A stretch of DNA of 64,000 bases, from contig NZ_JAMKMR010000001.1 in NCBI RefSeq assembly GCF_023634645.1, positions 434,001-498,000 on the forward strand. The letters are read 5' to 3'. The notes beneath the pieces were generated by a model. That model had not been told where the DNA came from. It saw only the letters and a list, made by a program, of their open reading frames with translations, and ran no database searches. The DNA comes from Vibrio sinus. Its GTDB lineage: Bacteria > Pseudomonadota > Gammaproteobacteria > Enterobacterales > Vibrionaceae. Both the position numbers and the translations under genes were made by a program. This document shows, one piece after another, positions 1 to 8,456 of the stretch (its first letter is position 1; each line of letters starts with the position of its first letter).

Positions 1-75
1 GAGCCAAACAAAACCATTTAATAGTTTGTCTTGAAACTCTCTGGTACGTTTGAGCTTGGCTTTATCCATGGTCAT
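1..75 (-). CDS. pstA: PstA-like phosphate ABC permease, N-terminal fragment (second Pst system)
   Basis: Only the first 25 codons are inside the window; the gene continues past the left edge. The start ATG at 75-73 shares one base with the stop of the preceding permease gene (TAATG), and a second in-frame ATG lies at 69-67. The visible peptide is basic and hydrophilic (MTMDKAKLKRTREF), as expected for the cytoplasmic tail before the first membrane helix of PstA. The call rests mainly on position: it follows pstS and pstC in the same direction. A pstB for this system should lie beyond the edge. Confidence 0.75.
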   Translation of the reverse strand, partial: MTMDKAKLKRTREFQDKLLNGFVWL

Positions 76-1007
76 TACCTCGCCTTCTCACGATTTAGAT
101 AAAGTAACGTAGCGTTGAGTATCATAATAAACGCCAGCAAAACTACACCCGTTGCATACAGAGCGTTGGCGTGAACACCACTGGCGTACGACATTTCAAT
201 CGCAATATTTGCCGTTAACGTTCTTGCCGAATCTAAGATACCTTGTGGCATGGCGGGCGCATTGCCCATCACCATAATAATGGCCATGGTTTCACCAAGC
301 GCTCGCCCGATACCTAAAATGATACCGGTCATAATTCCAGAGCGGGCCGCAGGCACCAACAGCTTAAAGATGGTGTATATTTTGGAAGCACCTAACGCGA
401 GCGAGCCTTCTTTGTAAGAGCGAGGCACTGCTCGAATAGACGTTTCCGACACCGTGATTACGGTGGGTAATATCATGATACCTAGAACAATGATCCCAGC
501 TAAGATCGTGTTGCCAGCAGGAACATTGAAGGTCTGTTGTATCAATGGCACGATGATAACAAGACCAAAAAAGCCATAAACAACGGAAGGAATACCAGCC
601 AGCAGTTCAACCGCTGGGCGGATTATATCGGAGACTCGCTTGGGCGCTACTTCGGCGATAAAGATGGCTGTTAGCACACCGATGGGCACGCCAACGACAA
701 CCGCTCCTAGCGTGGAAACCACAGATGCCACGATCATGGTGGCCACGCCATATAAAGCAGGTGGCAACCAGTCTTGACCCCAAACAATACCTAAAATACC
801 CGCTTCTTGGAATGCGGGAATACTCTCCATTACGATAAAGTATGCGATCACAGCCAGTGATACGATACCGACGATAGCGTTGGTTAATAGTATTCCGTGA
901 AAAAGGCGCTCTTTCCAATCGACGCGCTTTTTCTCTCGCAAACCCCTTTTCCTAAGTGGTGTCGCTCGAGTATCCATAAACTTGTCACTATTTGTTGCGA
1001 TGGTCAT
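75..1007 (-). CDS. pstC: Phosphate ABC transporter permease PstC (second Pst system)
   Basis: Inner-membrane permease of a high-affinity phosphate importer, 310 aa, the usual PstC length. About six hydrophobic helices are visible, with the binding-protein-dependent permease loop (EGSLALGASK, then GRALGETMA) near residues 200-245. The N-terminus is basic. GAGAG lies a few bases before the ATG. It is 104 bases downstream of pstS, with a hairpin in the gap, and overlaps pstA by one base, so pstS-pstC-pstA form an operon. It is clearly different in sequence from the other PstC at 3937-4863, so this is not a recent duplication. Confidence 0.93.
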   Translation of the reverse strand: MTIATNSDKFMDTRATPLRKRGLREKKRVDWKERLFHGILLTNAIVGIVSLAVIAYFIVMESIPAFQEAGILGIVWGQDWLPPALYGVATMIVASVVSTLGAVVVGVPIGVLTAIFIAEVAPKRVSDIIRPAVELLAGIPSVVYGFFGLVIIVPLIQQTFNVPAGNTILAGIIVLGIMILPTVITVSETSIRAVPRSYKEGSLALGASKIYTIFKLLVPAARSGIMTGIILGIGRALGETMAIIMVMGNAPAMPQGILDSARTLTANIAIEMSYASGVHANALYATGVVLLAFIMILNATLLYLNREKAR

Positions 1008-1062
1008 ATAAAGCTCTCACTATTCGATGCATTACAACGACATGTCGAAGTGAACATAAAGC

Positions 1063-1086
1063 GCTCAGCCCAAATTGGAGCTGAGC
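1063..1086 (-). other. Intercistronic hairpin between pstS and pstC
   Basis: GCTCAGC at 1063-1069 pairs perfectly with GCTGAGC at 1080-1086, leaving a 10-base loop. It sits just after the pstS stop and before pstC. There is no U-run, so I read it as an mRNA-stabilising or partial-termination hairpin that would favour binding protein over permease. That role is inferred from position. Confidence 0.55.
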
Positions 1087-1111
1087 AAAATTTAATATAG
1101 TTGAAGATGAC

Positions 1112-1933
1112 TTAGTTGACTGAAATGTAGCCTTTTTTTGTGACAATTTCTTGAGCTTGCGGAGAAAGCATCCATGTTAAAAACTTCTCAGCTTCGGGAG
1201 AAGGTTGACCTTGCTTGTACAACACTAAAAATGGTCGCGCGACTTTGTAGCTGCCATTTTTCACATTCGCTACCGTGGCGGGTGTTCCATCCACTGATAG
1301 GGCGTGAACCGAGCTATCAACCGTACCGAGTGAGATATAGCCAATGGCATATGGGTTAGACGCAACCATGGTTTTCAGCGCACCATTGCCACTGGCGACT
1401 TGAGCGCGTTGTGAAATTGCAGACACTTTTTTGCCAGCAATTTTGCGCTTAAGCTTCATGATGTCTTCGAAAGCGCCGCGCGTACCGGACGCCGTGTCAC
1501 GAGTCACAGCAACGATGGGTTTGTCTGCTCCACCGACTTGCTTCCAGTTGGTCACCTCACCTTTATAAATGGCAGTGACTTGCTCTGCAGAAAGGTTTTT
1601 CAACTCGTTACTAGGATTGACAACGACAGCGATTCCGTCACGTGCAATCACTTCTTCGACCAAGCTGGGCTCTTTTTCAGAAGATTTTAGGTTGCGTGAA
1701 GACATACCAAGATCCGCAGAACCATTTTTCGCCGCTTTTACACCAGCAGAAGAACCAGGCCCTTGAACCTCAATATAAACATCGGGGTGTTCTTTGCTGT
1801 AAGTTTCCGAGAACACTTCCATTAGGGGTGTCACACTGCTTGACCCTACTGCAGAAATGGTTTCCGTCGCAGAAACTGGGGTTATAGTCATAGCACTGAA
1901 GAGTGCAATTGCACCGATCACTGTCTTTTTCAT
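1112..1933 (-). CDS. pstS: Periplasmic phosphate-binding protein PstS (short form, second Pst system)
   Basis: Secreted phosphate-binding protein, 273 aa. An N-terminal signal peptide (MKKTVIGAIALFSAMTI) is followed by the PstS opening ISAVGSSSVTPLMEVF. The phosphate-loop signatures GPGSSAGVKA and TRDTASGTRGAF are present. This short, PBP-like PstS type is distinct from the 362-aa form encoded at 4933-6021. The ATG at 1933 is preferred over the GTG at 1936 because AGGA lies 8 bases upstream and the signal peptide begins MKK. It heads the pstS-pstC-pstA operon after a terminator that separates it from the upstream pstB. Confidence 0.93.
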   Translation of the reverse strand: MKKTVIGAIALFSAMTITPVSATETISAVGSSSVTPLMEVFSETYSKEHPDVYIEVQGPGSSAGVKAAKNGSADLGMSSRNLKSSEKEPSLVEEVIARDGIAVVVNPSNELKNLSAEQVTAIYKGEVTNWKQVGGADKPIVAVTRDTASGTRGAFEDIMKLKRKIAGKKVSAISQRAQVASGNGALKTMVASNPYAIGYISLGTVDSSVHALSVDGTPATVANVKNGSYKVARPFLVLYKQGQPSPEAEKFLTWMLSPQAQEIVTKKGYISVN

Positions 1934-1999
1934 CACATTTTCCTTTAGCGGTTAAAGTACCGTCAGTTTTACTTGAACGGTGCCACTGTAAGTGAGCTA

Positions 2000-2017
2000 T
2001 GTGACATTTATGTTTCA
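2000..2017 (-). promoter_or_regulatory. Weak candidate Pho box upstream of short pstS
   Basis: On the minus strand this segment reads TGAAACATAAATGTCACA. It contains two Pho-box-like heptamers (GAAACAT and TGTCACA) but with 10-base rather than 11-base spacing, and it is much weaker than the box at 6197-6214. It lies about 70 bases before the pstS start. I list it only as a candidate site. Confidence 0.3.
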
Positions 2018-2107
2018 TTTGATTGAAGGATGGATGACAAAGATAATAATCATGAACAGATTAACGAGATACGCATTCAATATTTAAATGTTAGTCACAT
2101 TGCTGCG

Positions 2108-2137
2108 TACCCTGCATCTTGAAGTCACTTGGCTATA
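2108..2137 (-). repeat. Partial copy of Vibrio TATACCCAAGT-type interspersed repeat
   Basis: The minus strand reads TATAGCCAAGTGACTTCAAG followed by ATGCAGGGTA. This is one end of the repeat family also seen at 39026-39046, 41042-41065 and at both ends of 60317-60580. It is only the terminal motif here and lies between the two pst operons. Confidence 0.75.
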
Positions 2138-2149
2138 GAGAAAACATAA

Positions 2150-2188
2150 AAAATGGCCGCTTACCCAAACTGAGACAGCGGCCATTTT
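2150..2188 (-). terminator. Intrinsic terminator after pstSCAB
   Basis: AAAATGGCCGCT (2150-2161) pairs perfectly with AGCGGCCATTTT (2177-2188), a 12-bp stem with a 15-base loop. Leftward transcripts then meet a U-rich stretch. It lies 74 bases after the pstB stop and before the second pstS promoter region, so the two Pst operons are probably transcribed separately. Confidence 0.85.
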
Positions 2189-2261
2189 AAGAAGAACGCC
2201 TCCTTGCTATGACGACAGATTTTTACAAGGAGACGTGAGCTTAACTATTAGCGAAAAGCGA

Positions 2262-3104
2262 TTAACCGAAATCACCCGAAATATATTGTCGTGTCTTATC
2301 TCTAGTCGGGTTCTCGAATAGTTGTTCGGTTACGCCGAACTCTTCTAATTGACCAAGATACATAAAGCCAGTGTAATCCGAGATACGTACCGCCTGTTGC
2401 ATGTTGTGCGTCACGATAACAATGGTGAACTTATCTCTTAACTCGGTGATCAAGGTTTCAATAGCGGCTGTCGCAATGGGGTCCAACGCTGACGTTGGTT
2501 CATCCATCAAAATCACCTCTGGCTCTAATGCGATAGTTCGCGCAATACACAAGCGTTGCTGCTGACCACCAGACAGTCCATTGGCATCGGCATTAAGCTT
2601 GTCTTTTACCTCTTCCCAAAGGTGAGCACGCTTAAGTGCTGATTCGACTTTTTGTTTGATTTCCGCTTTGGATTTACCTTGTAGTTTTAGACCAAACGCC
2701 ATGTTGTCATAGATGGACATTGGAAACGGCGTTGGTTTTTGGAACACCATACCGACTTTAGAGCGCAGATCGTTGACGTCCGTTTTCGAGAAAATCGTTT
2801 TACCATCTAACAGGATTTCACCCTCAGCGTATTGGCTACTGTATAGATCGTAAATTCTGTTCATCGTGCGAAGTAATGTCGATTTTCCACACCCCGATGG
2901 TCCAATTAGCGAGGTGACGCGGTTTTTATAAATCGGCATTGAAACATTTTTTAGTGCTGGCTTAGTTCCTTTTTTGTAGTAAAAGCTGAGGTTTTGGATC
3001 TCCATGCGATGTTTAGGATGAGCTACCTCATCATTTGACGCTAGGTTCATAGTCATTGTTGTCATTTCGCTCTCGCTAATTACTTCTGCTGCTGAGATAT
3101 TCAT
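2262..3104 (-). CDS. pstB: Phosphate ABC transporter ATPase PstB
   Basis: Cytoplasmic ATPase that powers phosphate import, 280 aa. It shows Walker A GPSGCGKS, the PstB-typical [13 protein letters not shown]-loop [12 protein letters not shown], signature LSGGQQQR, Walker [13 protein letters not shown] and H-loop IVTHNMQQA. An extra N-terminal stretch of about 33 residues precedes the conserved [10 protein letters not shown]; extensions like this occur in proteobacterial PstB. Its ATG overlaps the pstA stop by four bases (ATGA), so the two are translationally coupled. No phoU follows: a terminator and then a second pstS come next. Confidence 0.95.
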   Translation of the reverse strand: MNISAAEVISESEMTTMTMNLASNDEVAHPKHRMEIQNLSFYYKKGTKPALKNVSMPIYKNRVTSLIGPSGCGKSTLLRTMNRIYDLYSSQYAEGEILLDGKTIFSKTDVNDLRSKVGMVFQKPTPFPMSIYDNMAFGLKLQGKSKAEIKQKVESALKRAHLWEEVKDKLNADANGLSGGQQQRLCIARTIALEPEVILMDEPTSALDPIATAAIETLITELRDKFTIVIVTHNMQQAVRISDYTGFMYLGQLEEFGVTEQLFENPTRDKTRQYISGDFG

Positions 3105-3940
3105 GCTTTTCTCGCTTTCATCATCTTAGGCAACAGAGTCGCCAGTATATTCATTATCAAAATAAAGACTGTCACTATCAGCGCACCAGCCCATGCTAGT
3201 TGCTGCCACGATGTATATGGGCTCATCGCAAACTGATAGATTGTCACTGGCAAGTTAGCCATTGGTTGGCTCATGTCTTTTGACATAAAGTTGCTGTTCA
3301 TTGATGTGAACAGTAAGGGGGCGGTTTCGCCGGAAATACGGGCAATCGAAAGTAAAATCGCAGTGATGATGCCCGGTGCCGCTGCTCGATAGCTCAATTG
3401 TGTGATGACACGCCACTTAGGTGCGCCTACACCGGAACCCGCTTCTTTTAGGGTTGGTGGTACGAGCCTTAGCATTTCCTCCGTAGAAGAGACAATCATT
3501 GGCAGCGCCAACACAGCCAGAGAGATGGCCCCTGCCCAACCAGAATACCCTCCCGTTGGTACCACGATAATTGCGTATACAAATAGGCCAACCAATACCG
3601 ATGGCGCGCTCATCAACATACCATTTAGAAAACGCACGTATTCTGCAAGGCGATTAGACTTATCTTGATCTGCAAGCCATGTTCCTGCCAACACACCTAT
3701 TGGTGCCGCGATGACAATACCGACAAAGGTGATCATCAGACTGCCGATTAACGCGTTTTTCAATCCACCGGCCTCACCTGGGCCTGGCGTCAACTCGGTA
3801 AATACCGCCCAGTTGATTCCCTTCCAACCATCCAGCACTAAGGTATGCAGAATATTCAATACAATAAACACACCTAACAGCGCAGACGCGGAGCAAAAGC
3901 ACCAAAATAATAGATTTTTCAGTTTTCTCGTGTTCATCAT
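3101..3940 (-). CDS. pstA: Phosphate ABC transporter permease PstA
   Basis: Integral membrane partner of PstC, 279 aa with about six hydrophobic helices. The permease-ATPase coupling loop is visible as [16 protein letters not shown] region of [13 protein letters not shown] and [13 protein letters not shown] is typical of PstA. The ATGA overlaps with pstC upstream and pstB downstream show a tightly coupled pstSCAB operon. Two adjacent ATG codons (3940 and 3937) could serve as start. Confidence 0.95.
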   Translation of the reverse strand: MMNTRKLKNLLFWCFCSASALLGVFIVLNILHTLVLDGWKGINWAVFTELTPGPGEAGGLKNALIGSLMITFVGIVIAAPIGVLAGTWLADQDKSNRLAEYVRFLNGMLMSAPSVLVGLFVYAIIVVPTGGYSGWAGAISLAVLALPMIVSSTEEMLRLVPPTLKEAGSGVGAPKWRVITQLSYRAAAPGIITAILLSIARISGETAPLLFTSMNSNFMSKDMSQPMANLPVTIYQFAMSPYTSWQQLAWAGALIVTVFILIMNILATLLPKMMKARKA

Positions 3941-4863
3941 GAATCCCTCAATAAGCGCTTAGCTAAGACCATGACAATAAAGGTGATAACGAAAAGTACT
4001 GCACCTAAACCAATCAAAGAAGAAATATAGATAGTGCCTGTCGCTTCACCAAACTGTTGTGCGATTGTCGATGAGATCGTGCTCGCAGGCATAAATAGTG
4101 ATTCAGTAATGTTTGCCGAGCCACCGACCACAAAAGCGACCGCCATTGTCTCGCCTAATGCACGCCCTAAGCCCAATATGCCTGCGCTAACAATGGCATT
4201 TTTGACTTTCGGGATGAGCACCTTAGTGATGACCTCAAAGTGAGTCGCCCCTGTACCGTAGGCAGCTTCTCGCAGAACATTGGGGATGGAGCACAAAGAA
4301 TCTCTCGCCAATGAAGTCATGATTGGCAAAATCATGATGGATAAAATGATGCCTGCGGTGAGCAAACCGATACCAATTGGCGGACCATCAAATAAGGGAC
4401 CAATGACAGGCAGCGTCGCTAAATGCTCGGTTGCCCACATTTGGAAGCCATTGGAAAACCAAGGTGCAAACACGAATAGCCCCCACATGCCGTAAATGAT
4501 GCTCGGCACCGCTGCAAGCAGTTCAATCGCTTTACCTACAGGTTCACTGATCCAGCTAGGCGTTAGCTCGGCTAAGAAAATGGCTGTCCCTAGGGAAACC
4601 GGAACGGCAATAATGATGGCGATGAAAGAAGATACCAGAGTGCCGTAAATTTCAGCTGCAACGCCAAAGTGGCCGCCTACTGGGTCCCATTCACTTTTGT
4701 AAATAAAGCCTAGACCGAATTTTTCAAATGCTGGCCATCCACCGTGAAACAGTGAAACCACCAATCCAGCCAAGACTAGAAATATAATTAAAGCGCTAGA
4801 AAGACTCAATTTGTTGAAAATTGAATCCCCATTGACTTTATTTTTGAATGTCGTTGTCGTCAT
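3937..4863 (-). CDS. pstC: Phosphate ABC transporter permease PstC
   Basis: Integral membrane permease, 308 aa, six or more helices. The coupling loop reads LREAAYGTGATHFEV, followed by LGLGRALGETMAVAFVVGG, both hallmarks of PstC. The stretch ELLAAVPSIIYGMWGLF is also conserved in the family. It follows pstS after a 69-base gap holding a long hairpin, and its stop overlaps the pstA start. It belongs to the complete system, together with the long-form PstS. Confidence 0.95.
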   Translation of the reverse strand: MTTTTFKNKVNGDSIFNKLSLSSALIIFLVLAGLVVSLFHGGWPAFEKFGLGFIYKSEWDPVGGHFGVAAEIYGTLVSSFIAIIIAVPVSLGTAIFLAELTPSWISEPVGKAIELLAAVPSIIYGMWGLFVFAPWFSNGFQMWATEHLATLPVIGPLFDGPPIGIGLLTAGIILSIMILPIMTSLARDSLCSIPNVLREAAYGTGATHFEVITKVLIPKVKNAIVSAGILGLGRALGETMAVAFVVGGSANITESLFMPASTISSTIAQQFGEATGTIYISSLIGLGAVLFVITFIVMVLAKRLLRDS

Positions 4864-4879
4864 AATAATTTAGTCACCC

Positions 4880-4912
4880 CTATTCACTCAGGCTCATTAG
4901 CCGAATGAATAG
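4880..4912 (-). other. Intercistronic hairpin between pstS and pstC
   Basis: CTATTCA (4880-4886) pairs with TGAATAG (4906-4912) and GGCT (4891-4894) with AGCC (4899-4902), giving one interrupted stem-loop without a U-run. As in the second operon, it sits directly between pstS and pstC, a position where such structures usually protect the pstS message. Confidence 0.6.
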
Positions 4913-4932
4913 AGGCGTTTAAGCTCAGGTTA

Positions 4933-6021
4933 TTACTTTGTACTCGCTAGCGTTTTAGCGGTTATCACTTGCTTGCCGTCGTGAGTAATGTCGTTTTGCC
5001 ATGTTTTTCTAACCATGTTGATTAGGTTTTGTGGCATTGGTACATACGATAGTGACTCAGCAGCTTTAGAACCTTCGCTGTATGCCCAGTTGTAGAACTT
5101 AATGACGTCTTTAGTTCTTTCTGGGTTTTTCGGATCTTTTTGAACCAAGATGAAGGTCGCTGCAGTCATTGGCCATGACTCAGCACCAGGCTGGTTGTTT
5201 AGTAGCAAGTAGTAACCAGGAGCGTGTTTCCAGTCAGCGTTAGATGCAGCAGCTTGGAATGTCTTCATTGAAGGCTCTAGGTACTTACCGTCACGGTTTT
5301 TCATTGCCGTATACGTCAGCCCTGTTTCTTTGGCGTAAGCGTACTCAACATAACCGATAGAGTAAGGAGTGCGAGTGACGTCGTTAGCCACACCAGCGTT
5401 ACCTTTACCACCTAGGTTAATGGCTTCTTTTGGCCAGCTTACCGATTTAGCGAAACCAATCTTCTTGTGCCAAGTTGGGCTCACTTGATCAAGATATTCT
5501 GTGAAGTTAAATGTTGTGCCTGAGCCGTCAGAACGGTGAACAACGTATATTGTGTGATTTGGAAGCTTGAACTCACCTTTTTTGATGGCTTCTTTGTTCA
5601 GTGCAACAATCGCAGGGTCATTCCACTTCTTAATTTTGCCTAGGTAAATGTCAGCAATAACTGGACCACTTAGTCTTAGCTCACCCGGCTTGATACCTGG
5701 TACGTTGATGGCCATTACTGTCGCACCCATTACTGCTGGCCACTGAACTAAATGCTTCTCTTTCAGTTGCGCTGCCGTTAATGGAGCATCAGTTGCACCG
5801 AAATCTACTGTCTTCGACTCAATAGCTCTAATACCCGCACCCGAGCCAACACCTTGATAGTTAATTTGAACATTCGTATCTTTGGCGTACTCTTTTGCCC
5901 ATTTTGTATAAATTGGGTAAGCGAATGTGCTACCAGCACCATTGATCGTAGTTTGAGCACAAGCACCAAAAGATGCTGCAGCCATTAACGATGATACTAG
6001 AGCTGATTTGATAAGTTTCAC
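4933..6021 (-). CDS. pstS: Periplasmic phosphate-binding protein PstS (long form)
   Basis: Secreted phosphate-binding protein, 362 aa, similar in length to E. coli PstS. A signal peptide (MKLIKSALVSSLMAAASFG, then ACAQ) precedes INGAGSTFAYPIYTKWA. Phosphate-binding motifs GVGSGAGIRAIESK and HRSDGSGTTFNFTEYL are clear. The start is GTG (6021-6019), with GGAG seven bases upstream. It heads the complete pstSCAB operon and lies downstream of a strong Pho box, so it should be induced by phosphate starvation through PhoB. Confidence 0.96.
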   Translation of the reverse strand: MKLIKSALVSSLMAAASFGACAQTTINGAGSTFAYPIYTKWAKEYAKDTNVQINYQGVGSGAGIRAIESKTVDFGATDAPLTAAQLKEKHLVQWPAVMGATVMAINVPGIKPGELRLSGPVIADIYLGKIKKWNDPAIVALNKEAIKKGEFKLPNHTIYVVHRSDGSGTTFNFTEYLDQVSPTWHKKIGFAKSVSWPKEAINLGGKGNAGVANDVTRTPYSIGYVEYAYAKETGLTYTAMKNRDGKYLEPSMKTFQAAASNADWKHAPGYYLLLNNQPGAESWPMTAATFILVQKDPKNPERTKDVIKFYNWAYSEGSKAAESLSYVPMPQNLINMVRKTWQNDITHDGKQVITAKTLASTK

Positions 6022-6405
6022 AATATATCTCCGGATATAGTTTCATTGGTTTTTCGGCCAAATGAACGTTTTTCTTCACATGTTCATGCAGACCGAGTTA
6101 GTTTTAGTGTTCAAGTAAAACTAAAGAAAATGATGTCTTTTCTATATGGCCAGCTGGCATTTGGTCAGCTGACGAGACGGAGATTAGAAATTCAATATGA
6201 CAGATTTATGAAAGATGAGCTAAAACCCTCTGGTAGTGAACAACAATTATCGACACCCCTTAATTTCTGATAAGAAAACTTCACAAAAAGCCGAGAATTA
6301 ATCAATCCTGACGAATGTATGCATCAACAGTAATATCACTTTCCTATCGTTATCGAGAGTCATACGGATATTGATGTTACACTCAGTGTCGATTAGACTT
6401 GCCGT
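6022..6405. other. Divergent regulatory region between pstS and the histidine kinase gene
   Basis: A 384-base gap. It contains the Pho box (6197-6214), two CAGCTG palindromes 15 bases apart near 6150-6172, and about 170 bases that would form the 5' untranslated region of pstS. An open frame of 74 codons on the plus strand lacks protein-like composition and was not annotated. Confidence 0.6.
6197..6214 (-). promoter_or_regulatory. Pho box for pstSCAB
   Basis: The minus strand reads CTTTCATAAATCTGTCAT, which matches the classical Pho box (CTGTCATAAATCTGTCAC) at 16 of 18 positions, with the correct 11-base repeat of CTGTCAT-like heptamers. A TAATCT-like -10 lies about 10 bases downstream. It is 176 bases from the pstS start, so the leader is long. 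Confidence 0.8.
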
Positions 6406-7782
6406 ATGGATATGCTAGTTATCTTCAAAATTTACCTGCTTTATGGCCTGATGTTTTTCGCCATATTTTTCGCCATACTATTCAGAAACTTAGCATATAG
6501 CCAAATCCGTCTCGCCTCAGCTTTACCGATTTTTGCTGCGTTTGGGCTCATTCATGCCATTCACGAGTGGTCTGAGTTATACCTGCTTATTTATCAACAT
6601 GAGTTTTTTCCATCCCCAGCTTTAACTTTATTTAAACTGCTAAAATTATGGCTTTCTTACATTGTTTTAGGCATTTTCGCTTGGAAATTGGTAGCTCTCA
6701 CCAGTTGGCGCTATAAAGCCTGGGTGAGGACCTTGGTTATCGCAGTATTAACCCTATTCGTGGTGAATATTATTTTGCGTTACTCAGATGAAAGCTTTAC
6801 TTTTTTTGTCCACCACACGGAAATACAGATACGGCTTATTTTCAGTTTCGGCGCAAGTTTGCTGGCAGGCTGTGCTCTGTACAACTACGCCATTTCACTG
6901 GAGTTTGATGGACACGGCTCATCGATCCCGTTCAAGTTAACTGGGCTAGCACTGATAACTTACGGAGTCTCATCTGGCATCTTTACTACGGAACTGGGAT
7001 TATGGGTGTTAACACTGCGCGTCTTTTCTGCTGCTGCCCTACTGGTGACGTTATGGTATGCATTGAGAATATTTGATGACGAAAGAGACAAACAGCTGCA
7101 AGGCGCACTCAACCAGTCTTTGCAAGACGCTAAGCTAAAAGAATTAGGCGAACTCACTTCAGCAGTGGCCCACGAGATCAAAACGCCAATCAGTAGCGCG
7201 ATGATGAGCTGCGATTTACTGGCTAATCAAGTGCCTGAGAATGAAGACTGTCTAAGGCAGCTGGATAGAATTCGCTATGGGCTATCTCGCGCTGCAGAAA
7301 TCAGCCAAGAGGTGCTAAGTTACGCTCACCACAAGCCTCTACAGCGAAAACCCGTGTATTTACACGCCATTATCGAATCTTCACTTTCACTCAACCAATA
7401 TCGACTCACTGATTTTCACGTTGATTTGGATGTAGACCGTGATCTTATAATTCTTGGTGATGAAGGTTTACTAGAGCAAGTCGTTAGTAACCTTATTGCC
7501 AACTCAATTGATGCAAGTACGAGCAAAAAATATCTACGCGTCGAAGGGCACCAAGATAAGCTTAATGCAACGGTGCGAGTGGTCGATCATGCAGGCGGAT
7601 TACCAATAAGTTTGATAGATAAAGCGACACAACCCTTTTTTACCACAAAGCCGAAAGGAGAAGGCACCGGAATGGGATTAGCCATTGCCAAACAAATTAT
7701 TTTACAACATAACGGTACGTTCACACTGTCCAACAGTGAAGGTGGCTTGACCGTTGAAATTCAAATACCAAGGGAAATCTAA
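6406..7782 (+). CDS. Membrane sensor histidine kinase with 7-TM input domain
   Basis: A 458-aa sensor kinase. Residues 1-220 form about seven hydrophobic segments with no large periplasmic loop, suggesting it senses a membrane or small-molecule signal. A HisKA dimerisation helix carries the phospho-acceptor in VAHEIKTP (His256). A HATPase domain follows with N-box NLIANSIDAS and G-boxes VVDHAGG and GEGTGMGLAIAK. The stop overlaps the next start (TAATG), so it is co-translated with the response regulator. It is divergent from pstSCAB, but it is not PhoR: PhoR has a short membrane anchor and a PAS domain. The signal is unknown. Confidence 0.88.
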   Translation: MDMLVIFKIYLLYGLMFFAIFFAILFRNLAYSQIRLASALPIFAAFGLIHAIHEWSELYLLIYQHEFFPSPALTLFKLLKLWLSYIVLGIFAWKLVALTSWRYKAWVRTLVIAVLTLFVVNIILRYSDESFTFFVHHTEIQIRLIFSFGASLLAGCALYNYAISLEFDGHGSSIPFKLTGLALITYGVSSGIFTTELGLWVLTLRVFSAAALLVTLWYALRIFDDERDKQLQGALNQSLQDAKLKELGELTSAVAHEIKTPISSAMMSCDLLANQVPENEDCLRQLDRIRYGLSRAAEISQEVLSYAHHKPLQRKPVYLHAIIESSLSLNQYRLTDFHVDLDVDRDLIILGDEGLLEQVVSNLIANSIDASTSKKYLRVEGHQDKLNATVRVVDHAGGLPISLIDKATQPFFTTKPKGEGTGMGLAIAKQIILQHNGTFTLSNSEGGLTVEIQIPREI

Positions 7783-8414
7783 TGACACTGAAACTGCTTC
7801 TCGCTGAAGACGATGAACAATTAAGAGAAGTATTGATTGAAGCGCTGACTTTAGAATCATTCGACGTTTCCGCATACACCAATGCAGAAGACGCACTCGA
7901 TGCAGCCGCAAATGACCATTTTGATATTGCTCTATTTGATGTGGTCATGTCTGGCATGACAGGCATTGAAGCGTTGAGCACCTTAAGGCGACTTCACCCT
8001 AATATGGGGGTCATTATCACCACAGCATTTGCAACGGTCGATATTGCGGTTGATGCAATGAAAAAAGGCGCGGACGAGTTCCTTACCAAACCGTTTAATC
8101 TCGCGACTTTATCCATCACATTAAAGCGGGTACACGCGGAGCGCGCGCCCAAAACACCTATAGATGAAAGAAGTGACGATCTCATATTCAATGCCTTATC
8201 CAACCCAATTCGGCGAATGGCGGTCAAACAGCTGAAAGCACACCGTAAATTGAAATTTATGGATTTGTGCCGCGTTGTCGGTGTGGAGGACCATACCAAA
8301 TTCAACTTTCACCTCAAACAACTGGTCAATTGTGGCCTGGTCGAAAAAGAACAAGGACGAGTCTATTCGCTTACCGAAAAAGGCTTGCAAGTCTATTCCA
8401 GTATGCTGAGATAA
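7782..8414 (+). CDS. Response regulator with ArsR-like winged-helix output
   Basis: A 210-aa regulator. The receiver domain (1-120) has the acidic pair EDDE near residue 9, phospho-acceptor Asp53 (ALFDVVMSG) and Lys103 (FLTKPF). Residues 137-210 carry a winged helix with ArsR-family character: FNALSNPIRRMAVKQL, a recognition segment ending in FNFHLKQLVNCGLVEKE, and a wing ending YSLTEKG. This is not the OmpR, NarL or NtrC output type. Its start overlaps the kinase stop by one base, so the kinase is its likely partner. Targets are unknown; the adjacent pst operons are candidates only by position. Confidence 0.85.
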   Translation: MTLKLLLAEDDEQLREVLIEALTLESFDVSAYTNAEDALDAAANDHFDIALFDVVMSGMTGIEALSTLRRLHPNMGVIITTAFATVDIAVDAMKKGADEFLTKPFNLATLSITLKRVHAERAPKTPIDERSDDLIFNALSNPIRRMAVKQLKAHRKLKFMDLCRVVGVEDHTKFNFHLKQLVNCGLVEKEQGRVYSLTEKGLQVYSSMLR

Positions 8415-8428
8415 TATCCCCAAAATAG

Positions 8429-8449
8429 GCCCTCCTTAGAAAGGAGGGC
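8429..8449. terminator. Bidirectional hairpin terminator between convergent genes
   Basis: GCCCTCCTT (8429-8437) pairs with AAGGAGGGC (8441-8449) over a 3-base loop. It separates the response regulator from the convergent transporter gene. The U-tract is poor on the plus strand and modest on the minus strand. Confidence 0.65.
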
Positions 8450-8456
8450 GGAACCT

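Noticed and set aside
6046..6270. 74-codon frame in the pstS-kinase gap
   Set aside because: It covers the Pho box, has no ribosome site and has unremarkable composition.
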